Origin: Jacaranda mimosifolia
Taxonomy: Eukaryota; Streptophyta; Magnoliopsida; Lamiales; Bignoniaceae
DNA: 64,000 nt
Direction of reading: 5' to 3'
Assembly (NCBI GenBank): GCA_018894105.1
Contig: CM032133.1
Location: 16,630,501 to 16,694,500 of the forward strand
Part shown: positions 47,199 through 57,880 of the stretch, piece by piece
How positions within the stretch are numbered: position 1 is the stretch's first letter
Layout of the letters: the number at the start of each line of letters is the position of its first letter
The notes under the pieces: generated by a model
The model's input: the letters and a program-made list of their open reading frames with translations, nothing else
What the model was told of the DNA's origin: nothing
The model's database searches: none
Translations under genes and position numbers: made by a program

Positions 47199-47650
47199 GG
47201 GCTTGTTTGTTTATAAACTCTCAATTCATTTTTCAACTCTTAAAATTTAAACAAACAAACACTACACATTCATCAATCTCACTCAAAAAATACAAAATTT
47301 ATCCTCAAAAAATCCCTACTATTCACACCCTCAACACATTTCCCAAAATTTCAATCAATTATCTCATTATTACAAATATATACACATACTACAATTCATA
47401 TAATATATATATACATATATAAATAATTTTAAAATAGTCGTTTCATCCTACAAATTCAACAAAAAGTCATTGATGTGACGTCTTGTTCCTCCAAAACACA
47501 AACAAACAAATTATTTTCTCCAAATTTATTTTCTACTTATCTCCCAAAATACAAACAAACAATCATTGCATTCCTCAATCCCACTTCTTAAAATTCATTC
47601 TCCCAAAATTTTTGAAAGAATGCCCAATTCACATCAAACAAAACAAAGCC
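47199..47650. mobile_element. Second Tourist-like MITE
   Basis: It starts GGGCTTGTTTGTTTATAAAC and ends CAAACAAAACAAAGCC. The flanks are AAA on both sides. The body is similar to the element just upstream, including the CTCCAAA, ATACAAACAAACAATCAT and CTTAAAA segments. It ends some 470 bp before the DOG1-like start codon and may supply part of the upstream region. Confidence 0.68.
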
Positions 47651-48065
47651 AAAGCTTTCGTACAGGATAAGAAATAGGGATTCATCCCTGTACCCTGTGC
47701 CTCCCTATAATTTTAAATAATAGGGATTCAAGGTCCATGCCTGCGTCCCTCTGGGGTTGAACTTACATATGCTCCCATTAATTTACAAAAAAGAAATAGG
47801 TTTCGTGCGGGTGCACATGACCCCGACCGCCTCCAGCCGCTCTGCACCCACCAATTAAATCAACATCAAAACAAATATAACTTTAAAAACAAAAATTTTA
47901 CCTTTCATTGGCTGTCAGTACACTTCTGGTACAATGAACTCAACTCAGAAGCCAGACAATCCCACCCCATTCACTTTCCCTAAGTCAACTGTTGTTTTTT
48001 CTATGAAAAAGCTCCTCAGCCCTCTGGTTTTTAGCGCTGTGGTTTTGTTTCCGCAGGTTTTTCAG
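47651..48065. other. Upstream region of the DOG1-like gene
   Basis: Non-repetitive as far as can be seen, of mixed composition. It runs from the MITE end to the TATA box and is the likely proximal promoter. No specific transcription-factor site is claimed. Confidence 0.45.
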
Positions 48066-48074
48066 TATATATAA
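48066..48074 (+). promoter_or_regulatory. TATA box of the DOG1-like gene
   Basis: TATATATAA lies 43-51 bases before the start codon at 48117. With the usual spacing the transcript would begin near 48095-48105 and have a short 5' UTR. Confidence 0.6.
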
Positions 48075-48116
48075 GATCCCGTCGACAAAATCACTGGTTT
48101 TCGTTCACCAGCCCCC

Positions 48117-49004
48117 ATGTCACTGCCCTCAAACAGTGCTACTTACATGGCAAACGCCCTCAGCAGCGGTTTTGATCATCAAGATCGCGAGACTTTCCAC
48201 AAGTTCTTCGAGTGCTGGATTGTCGAGCAAAAAAAGCACCTCGAAGAACTCGTATCCACCTCCAAAGAGAGGGAGCAAGGGCAGACGGTAAGTCAAGAGG
48301 AGTTGGACGAGATGAACTTGGGCCCGAATATTGCACGAGTGATCGAGCATTACGAGGAATACTATCGTGCTAAATCGAGATGGGCTAAGAACGACGTGCT
48401 GTCCATGTTCAACCCGTCATGGCGGAGTAGCCTCGAGGACGCTTTCATGTGGATTGGCGGGTGGCGCCCCAGCATGGCTTTCCACTTGCTCTACTCCAAG
48501 TCTGGCCTGCAGCTCGAGGCCAGACTTCCCCAGCTGATACGAGGAATAAACACAGGCGACTTGGGTGATCTCTCCCAAACTCAGCTGAACCAGCTGAATG
48601 AATTGCAGAAGATGACCATAAGAGAGGAGAAGGAGATAACTGAGAAGCTGGCGAAGCAGCAGGAGACAGTGGCCGATTCGACGATGGTGGAGTTGTCCCA
48701 CGCTGTTTCGGAGTCGATGAGGGATCATCGGGCGGGCGTGGGTGGTCAAATGGTTGAAGAAGATCACCGGATTGAGGCGAGTCTTGCGCCTAAGGAGAAA
48801 GGATTGGCGCAAGTATTGCAGAGGGCCGACGATTTGAGGCTGAAAACGCTGAAACAAGTGCTTAACATTCTGAATCCGATACAGTGTGTGCATTTTTTGA
48901 TTGCTGCTGCAGAGTTACACTTGAGACTTCACGAGTGGGGCAAGAAGAGAGATGCCAGGCACCGCCCGCAGGTTGTTGAAGTTGGTACTCATGGCCAGCA
49001 ATAA
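48117..49004 (+). CDS. DOG1-domain protein (DOG1-like)
   Basis: This is an intact 295-residue, single-exon frame. A DOG1 domain spans about residues 24-275: FHKFFECWIVEQKKHLEEL at 27-45, YEEYYRAKSRWAKNDV at 79-94, the hallmark SSLEDAFMWIGGWRP at 104-118, LNELQKMTIREEKEITEKL at 160-178, and a C-terminal LKTLKQVLNILNPIQCVHF region. The same domain occurs C-terminally in TGA bZIP factors, but no bZIP is present here. Family members include the seed-dormancy regulator DOG1 and the pollen-aperture factor INP1; which role this copy has cannot be told. Residues 160-185 could form a coiled coil. The first ATG is used; a second in frame (Met11) is possible. Codon use and length are normal, so the gene is probably functional. 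Its neighbours are all transposons. Confidence 0.92.
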   Translation: MSLPSNSATYMANALSSGFDHQDRETFHKFFECWIVEQKKHLEELVSTSKEREQGQTVSQEELDEMNLGPNIARVIEHYEEYYRAKSRWAKNDVLSMFNPSWRSSLEDAFMWIGGWRPSMAFHLLYSKSGLQLEARLPQLIRGINTGDLGDLSQTQLNQLNELQKMTIREEKEITEKLAKQQETVADSTMVELSHAVSESMRDHRAGVGGQMVEEDHRIEASLAPKEKGLAQVLQRADDLRLKTLKQVLNILNPIQCVHFLIAAAELHLRLHEWGKKRDARHRPQVVEVGTHGQQ

Positions 49005-49306
49005 TTAATTAAGAAATGGAGTAATATATATATATATATATAGTGAGTTAGTTAGTATTAGGCAAGTGGTAGAGCTTATAAATTAATTATTGTTGTTTTG
49101 AGAAAATTAAGGTGGCTCAATATAGTATAGCTGGCTACTGCAAGAGAGAATATAGTAGAAATGTGCAAAAGAGATAACCTTGCTGTTCTGGTTTATGTTC
49201 AGGATGCTTTCTGCTTGCGTTTTTCCAGGTTTGGTTTTCTGTCGGGCAAGCTGCTGTACCTGCAGCTATATATACAAATTAAATGTGTTGTAATATAATT
49301 TTATTA
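49005..49306. other. 3' flank of the DOG1-like gene
   Basis: AT-rich, with an (AT)n run at 49023-49042. It probably holds the 3' UTR, but no single polyadenylation signal stands out. It ends at a Mutator-like element. Confidence 0.5.
49297..49306. repeat. Target site duplication of the Mutator-like element
   Basis: AATTTTATTA here is repeated exactly at 51124-51133 on the far side of the element. Confidence 0.8.
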
Positions 49307-51123
49307 GGGAAAAAGTTACTGTACCCCATGTGAAAAATGAAATAGGCGAAAGACCCTCCCGGTGAAAAAAAAAAAATATAAAAAACCCCCTCGTCATTTT
49401 GAAAATCATGCAACGAGACTCCTTACGCGCCTCACTCGTGCATTCATGCGAATTTTCTAAGGTTTTTATGTATAAAATAACCTTTCTACTCTTATAATAT
49501 TAACAGTTGGATGCTTTTGAAAAAAAGTCAAAAGAAAGAAAATTCGGAGTTCCGATACAAAGAGTAAAAGCATGAGCAGTTTACAAACGAAATCTAATCG
49601 ACGGTTCAAATTAAATTTCACAAATATATATATAAATATAGAAATAATAATATTACTATTATACATAAATATTGTTTGTATATGTATTTAATAAATATAT
49701 ATTATATCCAACCCACCAGCCAACACCCCCCCCATGCCCCCCCCCCCCCCCAACAATACATTACAACACACACATATTATATATATATATTCACACATAT
49801 ATAACACACACATATTATATGTTATATGTATATCCATACATATATATATATACACATCTACACATATTACTAAACCCTAATCTCTTACCCCCACCGGCAC
49901 CCCACCCCATCCCGCCCCGAAGCTGCCATGGCAAGATGTTCGGCCATGGTCGGCCATCTAAAAGGAACGCCAGCCTTAAAAATGGCCTCCGACAACAGGT
50001 GATTAAAAAAAAATTAAAATTAAAAGCAAATGGTGGCCGTTGACTGCCATCAACACGGCCGCCATGGCTACATTGGCCATGGCGGCCAGTGGCTGGATCT
50101 GGCCACAATGCTGCCACGACAGCCGTAAGTTTTGGGAAGATGGGGTGGGGCAGTATTGTTTTGTAATATATATATAATGATATATGTATTATATATTATT
50201 ATATATTATCATATATATGTTAATAAATATATAAATATAACTATCTTATAAAAAATATATATGTATATCAATATATTATATATTTTCATAAATATATATA
50301 ATATTTAATTTGAAATAAACAATTAGAAAGAAAAAATATAAATAAAATTATTTAAATTTTATAGATGAATTTATATAAAGATGATGTTATTTAATAATTG
50401 TATATATTATTACATATATATATGATAATAACATCATATATACTAATATATATGTATAAATATCTTATCAAAAAAATATATGTATATAAATATATTATAT
50501 ATATTTTAATAAATATATATAATATTTAATTTGAAATGAATAATTAGAAATAAAAAATATATAAATAAAAATTATTTAAATTATATAGATAAATTTATAT
50601 ATATGTATTTAAGTATAAATAAAAAACTATGTTATATATTTTTATGAAATTTAAATTTTATTTATTTTGGAATGAATTGATAGAAAGAAAGATTAATAAA
50701 ATTGATAAGGTAAAAATAAAAGTGATTTTAATTTTATAAATAAATTTATATATTTATAAAATAAGAATATATAAAATAATGAGAAATAAGAAATAATAAT
50801 AAATTTATATATATGTATAAAATGAGAAATATATGAAATAATGGAAGAAGAGAGAAATGAGAAATAAAAAGAAAAGAAAAGAATGAAAGAAAAGAAAAAA
50901 AAATGATAATAAAAGGTTATTTAAATTGAATTGAAAATATATTAAATGAATAAGGGTAAAATAGTTTTTTTATATTAAAATTATATTAATGGGCAGCAAA
51001 TGAGAATGAGGAGGCGGTGCGCATGGTTTTTTAAAACACAAGGGATTTTTTTGTACATTTATTTTTCACAGGGGGGCGTTATGAACATTTCATATTTCAT
51101 AGGGGGTAAATTATTATTAGCTC
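49307..51123. mobile_element. Non-autonomous Mutator-like element (1.8 kb)
   Basis: The ends are GGGAAAAAGTTACTGTACCCC and, as complement of the right end, GAGCTAATAATAATTTACCCCC. The next 50 bp on each side are also related in inverted form (ATGTGAAAAATGAAAT against CTATGAAATATGAAAT). An exact 10-bp duplication flanks it; Mutator-like elements usually make 9-11 bp. The interior has a GC-rich part (49710-50140, with poly-C at 49739-49752 and repeated GGCCATGG) and a very AT-rich part. No transposase frame is present. Confidence 0.82.
50225..50605. repeat. ~221-bp duplication within the Mutator-like element
   Basis: Two adjacent diverged copies, each containing AATATTTAATTTGAAATRAA followed by an ATTAGAAA / AAATTATTTAAATT segment; the matching positions are 50300 and 50521. 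Confidence 0.6.
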
Positions 51124-51133
51124 AATTTTATTA

Positions 51134-51637
51134 TTCTAGTAAATGAAATTCTATTAATTTTTGTTTTAGTAAAATAATTTGGGATAAATTAGTATGTTTT
51201 TTTTAACCCCTAGAAGTTGGGATAAATTAGCATGGTTGATGGATATGATTCATTTCGCTATTTTATTGACTCATTATATATTATCAATCACGCTTTATCT
51301 TTTTTAATAGATTTGATTTGACAACAGAATATATCAGTCCTATCTTATAAATAAAGTGCATGATGAGAAAGGGCTATTAGAATGCTATATACTTATGTTC
51401 TCCTCTTCATTTCATGTTAATTTTAAGAACTATTTATTCCATTGAAACTATTAAGTATATATATGTGAGAAAAGATGCAGATCTAGCCAAAATCGATTTG
51501 CAGAAGCCGTTAATCATGCAATTAACTCCATGATTTAAAAAGGTATGATGAATTAGTTAATATTATGGTTTTCAAATTAATATTCATGGTGCGATTTTGA
51601 CTAGGTATTCGATCCCACATTTAATGTTAAAGTCTTA
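51134..51637. other. No recognised feature
   Basis: AT-rich spacer between the Mutator-like element and a MITE. No gene seen. Confidence 0.5.
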
Positions 51638-52162
51638 GGCCTAGATTGGTTGTGTTTTCATTCACATTTTCTATTTTCATTGTTTTCGAATGTGATTTTA
51701 TTTTATCATTGTTTATGTGTGGAAATAAAAATGCGATTGGATAAGAATTGTGAAGATTTTTTTAAAAAAAAAGTAAATTGAAAGTAATATTTTAATATAA
51801 TAGTATTAAATATTTTAATGTAATAATGTTAGTTACTATTGTTTAATTGATTGTGGGCCCCATTATCTTGAAAAGATCGAAAAAGAAATGATTATTTAAT
51901 AAGTTAGTGGATGATGATGTGATGAAAAATTAGTATTAAATTTTATATGGGTCCCATTATCTTGAAATGATAGAAAAAATTAATATTTAATTAATTAGTG
52001 AATTTTAATTATTTTTAAATTAGTAGATATTATAGATTTTTTATAAGTATGAAAATAAAAATAGATTGTGTTTTCATTGAAAATGGTGCAAATAAGCATT
52101 TTTTGTTTTTGAAATAGTGTAAAATGAGAAAATAGTACAATAGAACACAAACAATCCAGCAC
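51638..52162. mobile_element. Tourist-like MITE (525 bp)
   Basis: The left end is GGCCTAGATTGGTTGTG; the complement of the right end is GTGCTGGATTGTTTGTG (13 of 17 match). The similarity continues as TTTTCATT against TTCTATT. The flanks are TTA on both sides (51635-51637 and 52163-52165). The interior holds a repeated GGGCCCCATTATCTTGAAA-like segment (51856 and 51948). No coding capacity. Confidence 0.72.
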
Positions 52163-52165
52163 TTA

Positions 52166-52715
52166 CTGTTCTTAATCGATTCAGAGCCTTGATTTTTGTT
52201 GCTTGTACTACGTAGATTTCTTGTTCCATTATTATGAATGAATTATTTTATATGCCGATAATGTTTTATGGACAAGAATGAGTAGGATTTTTTTTTGGAT
52301 TAATTAAGATATTTGAATCAAGAAATTATTTAAACAAAACCCTACATGTAAAACGATGACCTCAAACTCTAATTTTAGCCAATTTTTTATGAATTTAACA
52401 TGAAATTGGGATTCTAAATTATTAAAAATATAGGAACTGACACCTTATTTGCAAAGATCAAATCAGAATAGAGTTTTTATATGCATATTAAAAGTTCACC
52501 AGCGTGTGTGTCTATTTTAGATATATGTATTCTTTTATTTAAAGATTGTTCAAGCTTTTTTTGGAAGTGTCGTACTTGGCATTCGAACATTAGCTCAAAC
52601 AATTTTTCTACATTTTTTTTACCTTGAAAAAGCAGGGGCAACTTACATTGTCAAACCAATAACCATCTTTCAGTTAACCCAGTCTACTTTGTTCGCCAAG
52701 ACCAACAAAGGATAG
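52166..52715. other. No recognised feature
   Basis: AT-rich spacer ending at the left LTR of the SIRE-like element. No gene seen. Confidence 0.5.
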
Positions 52716-53404
52716 TGAAAGTTTATAAGGCCAGGAATTGACTCAAGGAGTCTTTTGATTTATAACTAGATGATTTAGAAGAACAATAAATTGAAACTTT
52801 CAAATATAACCAGAAGTTCCAAAGATAACAAAAATAATAAGTAATAAAGTGAATGGTACATCAGATTTATACAAGCCCGACAAGCCTATATCCACTACCT
52901 AAGTTTTTACTTAGGATTTTAACTTGCAATATTATTCAAATCTAAATAGGGATAATTACAATATAAATTAAGAGCACAAAAATAACTTAGTTGTGTTCAG
53001 CACTATCAAACCTATATAGCTGGTGACAATGAGGTAACTAAATAACTTCTTCAACAATATGTTGTAACAGAAGAAGGGATATTGCACAGCTATGAAAACA
53101 GATCTTCTTCACCAAAGATTGGTACTTCGACAGAGCTTTGCAGTCACACTTAACCATATATCGCACCTTCTTCTATTGCTCTTCATGTCCTTATAGTGTT
53201 TCCTCAAAGCTGTTTTGGATGTCCAACACTCAAATCCCAATCTTGAATCTGGCAGTATCTTCTTAATTATGGAAAGTAGGAGTACTCTATGTTTAATAAC
53301 TAATTGATTGCTTTTATTTATGGTGTGTTGAAGATTTAATTGCAGTGTTAAACCATGTAAGAAATATGCAAAATAATTATGATAAAAAAAAAAAAACCCT
53401 AACA
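52716..53404 (-). repeat. 3' LTR of the SIRE-like element
   Basis: The plus strand starts TGAAAGTTTATAAGGCC and ends AACCCTAACA. It is alignable throughout with 61627-62336. In minus sense it begins TGTTAGGGTT. Confidence 0.85.
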
Positions 53405-53418
53405 TTTCTCCCCTTTTT
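53405..53418 (-). other. Polypurine tract of the SIRE-like element
   Basis: The minus strand reads AAAAAGGGGAGAAA directly before the LTR start TGTTAGGG. Confidence 0.8.
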
Positions 53419-53576
53419 GATGAAGGATATGATTTTGCATGTATAGGTTAACTTTCTTGCATTTCAATGGGGTCCTCAATCTAAGGGCTTGGAAGGTAGA
53501 CTCCCTCCAGTTTGAATAATTGGGTAAGGAGCATCCCATATGACAAGTTTTTGGAAATGCAAGTTAAAGAACATAT

Positions 53577-53900
53577 ACCACCAGGAGTAGTGGTCAAGTG
53601 GTTCTAAGCTTACTTCCAAGTGGTTTGGTAAGTCAACATCTTGGGTTCAAATGTCCTCTATACAATTGTCACAAACATTTGCTAGTTGTGTGTTCTTCGA
53701 CCTGGTTATGGACCAATGATGGCTTTTGTGGACTTTACTCGGCTCTTTGTGGTGCTACACTGACGGGACCTGTATTTGCGCGGGTTGTTCAGGTATCTAA
53801 TATGTTTGTGACTGAACACGAAAGCCCGGACATGGCGTAGCAGGAGGAGGCAAGGTCGCCACTATTGCTCCCTTCATTTTCTTTCATCAATAAAAAAAAA
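53577..53900 (+). mobile_element. tRNA-derived SINE (324 bp)
   Basis: It has an RNA polymerase III A box TAGTGGTCAAGTGG (53588-53601) and B box GGGTTCAAATGTCC (53643-53656), about 40 bp apart as in a tRNA gene. The 3' end is a poly-A run after TCATCAAT. It is flanked by GTTAAAGAACATAT (53563-53576) and GTTAAAGAATATGT (53901-53914), a 14-bp target duplication with two changes. It encodes nothing and would have used a LINE reverse transcriptase. It lies between RNase H and the 3' LTR of the SIRE-like element. Confidence 0.88.
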
Positions 53901-53914
53901 GTTAAAGAATATGT

Positions 53915-55138
53915 CATTATTTTAAGAATAAGACAGCCCAGATTAATCATTTTCTTGATGATACCCATGTACAATAAAGAAAATGACAATCTATTCATAT
54001 CAGTATTGTGTCATCCACTTGGGGCAGACCCAAATAAGATAGTGAAAGTAATAAGCCTATTAAACAAAAGAAAATCAGCGTACAAGGCATTAAGGCCATT
54101 CCCTCTTGACAGATCTGGACTAAGGCTATTCTAGAGAAGTTTGTGAGCATCATCTAAATCAAATTCTATATCAGCACACCATTTCCCAAATCCAAAAAAC
54201 TTAACCCCTTTGTTATGTAAAAGACTACATACATTAACTTTTGTGGGTGTAAGAGATATAGGGTATCCTAAGACATCGAAAGTGAGAGTGATTTAGTTGC
54301 TCCCCGAGTGTTCTTGTTCCATTAGATTGGAACATAAAAGGTAACCAAGTCTAGGGTAGGTTGGCTCATTGAGGCCTATGAAATCAATCCAATGAACTTT
54401 GATAAGCCACCTGCGTATCAAAGTCGGCAGCAAAGAAAAGAAATCAATGGCTCATCCATGGTTGATTTTGCAATAAGCAATCTAAGGAAATTTTTGGAAG
54501 CATTTGGTTGGAAAACTTGAGAGAAGCAAGGGTCTTGTCCAGCTCCCAAGAATCATAGTGGATGGAGATAGGTGAATGAGGCAAAGAAAGCCTTAAGGAT
54601 GGAGCTAACAGCCAGTAGAGAGGATACCAGAGTTGGAGTTGTGGCCATAAAAGGGAGAATATGGTGAAGAGGGTAAGGCAACTAGTGGCGAAGTGAGAGG
54701 GCAACTAGTAGACCATAGGCCTGGCAAAGACATTTTCGAAGAGATCTATATGGAGCCATTTTCTCCAGAGAGAGGGGTGGTTTCTATAAGAGAGAAGGAA
54801 AGTGAAATGAGGATCAATTTTTGGGAAAAGAGGACAGCTATACCTTGGGAAGGAAAGAGAAAGGATGATGGAATACATGTTTCTACTTTTGAGAGGAGAA
54901 ATAATGGACTTGAGAAATAATGGACTTGTAATGAAGGGTGGAGATGTTTTTGGTAGGCATTTTTTGGGAATAAGTTTTCTAACTTTGTAGGGCAATTTTG
55001 GCCAATGTCCAGGAAGACACATGACAAAATATTATTTCGAAATTTCTTCTGAAAGACTTAAAATTTTCTTGTGAAAATATTATTATTCAAAAAGTGAGTT
55101 TTTGAAAAATATTTTTTAATAAGGGAAGGTAACAATTT
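53915..55138 (-). other. 3' non-pol region of the SIRE-like element
   Basis: SIRE-type elements often carry an extra frame here. The two minus-strand frames at 54444-54704 and 54705-55022 show no recognisable envelope-like feature (no clear signal peptide or heptad coiled coil), so none is called. Confidence 0.4.
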
Positions 55139-56560
55139 CTAGTTTACTTTTGATGAAAGAAAATCTTTTTTTAAAAAAAATGGCTTTGTGAAAATATCAG
55201 TTAGTTGATTTTCTGTATTTATGAATTTAACCTCAATATCTCCTTTTGAAACATAATCCTTAGTAAAATGATGATGCATTTCAATGTGTTTAGTTTGCAA
55301 ATGAAGAAATGAATTTTTTATAATAATAATAGCACAAATATTATCGCAAAATATAGGAATATGAGAGAAAATTAAATCAAAATCACGTAAATTTTCTTTC
55401 ATCCAAGTACCTAAGAGCAACAACTACCAAGTGCCATATATTCTGCTTCAGTAGTTGAAAGTGCAATGACACTTTGTTTCTTACAACATCAACTGATAAG
55501 AGATTTGTCAAGCAATTGAAAAGTTCTAATGGTGCTTTTTCTATTAATTTTGCAACTTGCATAGTCAACATCAAAAAATCCAATAAGATATAGTGTTAAA
55601 GCAAGATACCAGAGTCCCAGGGTGGTGTTCCTTTGAGCTATCTCAATATATGTTTAATTGCTCCAAGATGAGACTCTTGAGGATTTGATTGAAATCTTAT
55701 ATGCATGCTAGTTGAATATAGTATATCTAGCTTGCTAACAATGAGATAAAGTAGACTTCCAATAATTCCTCAATACAATGTGGCATCAATATCTTTTTCC
55801 TCCGTGGCAAGTTCCAGTATGGTAGTTGGTTCCATAGGAATAGAGGCTTCCTTGCGATTCTCCACTCTGATTTTTTGCTCTAGCTCCAGTATGTACTTAT
55901 CTTGGGAGATAAATATTCCTTTTGAGGTTCTTTTTATTTGAAGTCCAAGAAAGAAGTTTGACTCTCCCATGACGCTCATTTCAAATTCATTTTTCATGCT
56001 ACGTGTAAATTCCTCACGTATTCATTAAGAGTACTTCCAAAATTGATGCCATCCACATAAATTTGGATAATTTTTTATGAGCATTGAAATTTTTGATAAA
56101 TATGATAGTGTCAACAATCCCCATGCAAAAACTTTTAAAAATAAGAAATGTACTTGATCTCTCATACTAGGCTCTAGGTGCCTACTTGAGTCCACAAAGA
56201 GCTTTTCAAAGTCTTGAAATATGATTTGAAAAATCTTTATCTTTGAATCTGGAAGTTGTTCAACATACACTTCTTCTTTTATAAAGCCATTTAAAAATTC
56301 ACTTTTGATGTCCATTTAAAAAAAAACTGAAGTTCTTATGTGATGCAAATGTAAGGAACATGATAATTCATTCAAGACATGTAATAGGTGCACAAGTTTC
56401 ATCATAATCTACATCTTCTTGCTGAGAGTATCCCTTTGCAACAAGTCGTACTTAGTTTCTTAGGACATTTCTTTTCCCGTTTAGCTTATTTTTAAAGTTC
56501 CATTTAGTTTCGATTACTGGTTGATTAGAAAGTTATTTGCGAAGGTTCTAGACTTGGTTT
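55139..56560 (-). pseudogene. SIRE-like reverse transcriptase and RNase H, broken
   Basis: In minus sense: RT with MDIKSEFLNGFIKEEVYVEQ (56315 on), an active site reading IYVDGINFG (56048-56059) in place of YVDD, then FFLGLQIKRTSKGIFISQ (55770-55997). RNase H follows with its C-terminal KHIEMHHHFTKDYVSKGDI and DIFTKP (55139-55423). The second RT aspartate is Gly, and frames are broken in at least four places. Confidence 0.85.
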
Positions 56561-57880
56561 TGTCAGATTAGGGAAGTTCTTCCTCATTAATTAATTGTAT
56601 CTAGTATTCATTATTTTAGGGCTTCATCGATGTTGTTAGGTTCCACAAGGGATAAAAGAATAAGATTAGAAACACCTTGTTTTAATTTAGATTAACTGAT
56701 AATTCTTCCTTGTGGATTGCCAATTATCCTATCCGTAGAATGGCTCGAGACATGTTTAAATTTTCTAGATTTCTTTTTTCTTTGGACAACATAGGAATTT
56801 CCATTTGTTAATAAAGCGGTTTTATCCTCGTTTTGAGAGGTTTCTTCTCCCCTATCTTCCTCAAGATTCTTTTCCCTTTGTAGGGTTTCGAACACTTCTT
56901 TGCAATCTATAGATCTTATGCTCAAGATCTCCTTGGCATCAAATGGGTTAGTTTCATTGAAAACTACATGCATAGACTCTTGAATAGTTCTTTTTTGTTT
57001 ATTAAATACTTGATAAGCCCTACCATTTATAGAATTAATATCCCTTAAAAATTCCTTCATCTGCTTTTGAATCAAATTTTGGATAAATAATCTTTATCAT
57101 TTAAGATAAAATATTTGTACCAAAATATGCAAAAATATGAGATGCCAGGTACCTTACCCTTCCATAGTTCATATGGGATTTTCCTCGTGAATGGTCTCAA
57201 AATTCCCTATTCATAATGTAACATGAAGTGTTGATGGCCTATCTCTAGAAAGATTTTGGGAAGGTCATATTCCTTTAGCATGGTGCCAACCATCTCCTAA
57301 AGAATTCAATTCTTTCTTTCTACTATGTCATTTTGTTGAGGCATTTTTGGAGCTGAGAAATTATGAGTATATCCATGCTCATCATGTTATATGCCAAATT
57401 CACTATCATTGGATTCGGTTCCATGATCACGACTTATTTTAACAAAAAAATTTTTTTTCGTTTTGCAACTTTTTGGTAAGAGGCATAAATGAGCTTAGAG
57501 CTTCATTCTTATAAGTTAGAAAACGAACCCAAGTAAATCAAGAGAAATCATCAACTATAACAAAAAAATATTTTTCATCCTCTAAGAGATTCAATTTTTA
57601 TAGGCCCGAAAAGATCTAAGTGTAAAAGTTCAAGGGGCCTAGGGGAGGTAATATCATTTTTGGGTTTAAAAGATGTTTTTATATGCTTACCTTTTTAACA
57701 TGCATCACACACTTTATTTTTAGCAAAATTGATTTTAGGAATTCTTTTGACAAGATCCTTTTAGTAAGATGGTTTAAGAGTTTCATGTTAACATTACCCT
57801 AAGCGTCTATGCCATGTGTAACTAACATCTCTAGATGCAATGAGGCATTTTTTTCTTATAATTAAAGATGTAATGAGGTA
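56561..57880 (-). pseudogene. SIRE-like integrase and linker, broken
   Basis: The linker frame at 56692-57075 carries GRAYQVFNKQKRTIQESMHVVF, the typical segment between integrase and RT. Upstream, short frames give FVIVDDFSRFTWV near 57555-57520, and PKMPQQNDIVERKN near 57300-57345, where the catalytic Glu is kept. The first-Asp motif LHxDLFGP is damaged (a stop replaces Asp). No continuous frame exists. Confidence 0.75.

Noticed and set aside
49672..50117. Open frames of 100-123 codons near the poly-C run
   Set aside because: They encode simple Pro/Tyr/Ile repeats from microsatellites inside a Mutator-like element and show no domain.
53588..53656. tRNA gene
   Set aside because: The A and B boxes are present, but no cloverleaf can be formed around them, and the poly-A end and target duplication identify a SINE.
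54444..55022. Possible envelope-like frame of the SIRE-type element
   Set aside because: The position fits, but there is no signal peptide, transmembrane segment plus coiled coil, or continuity between the frames.
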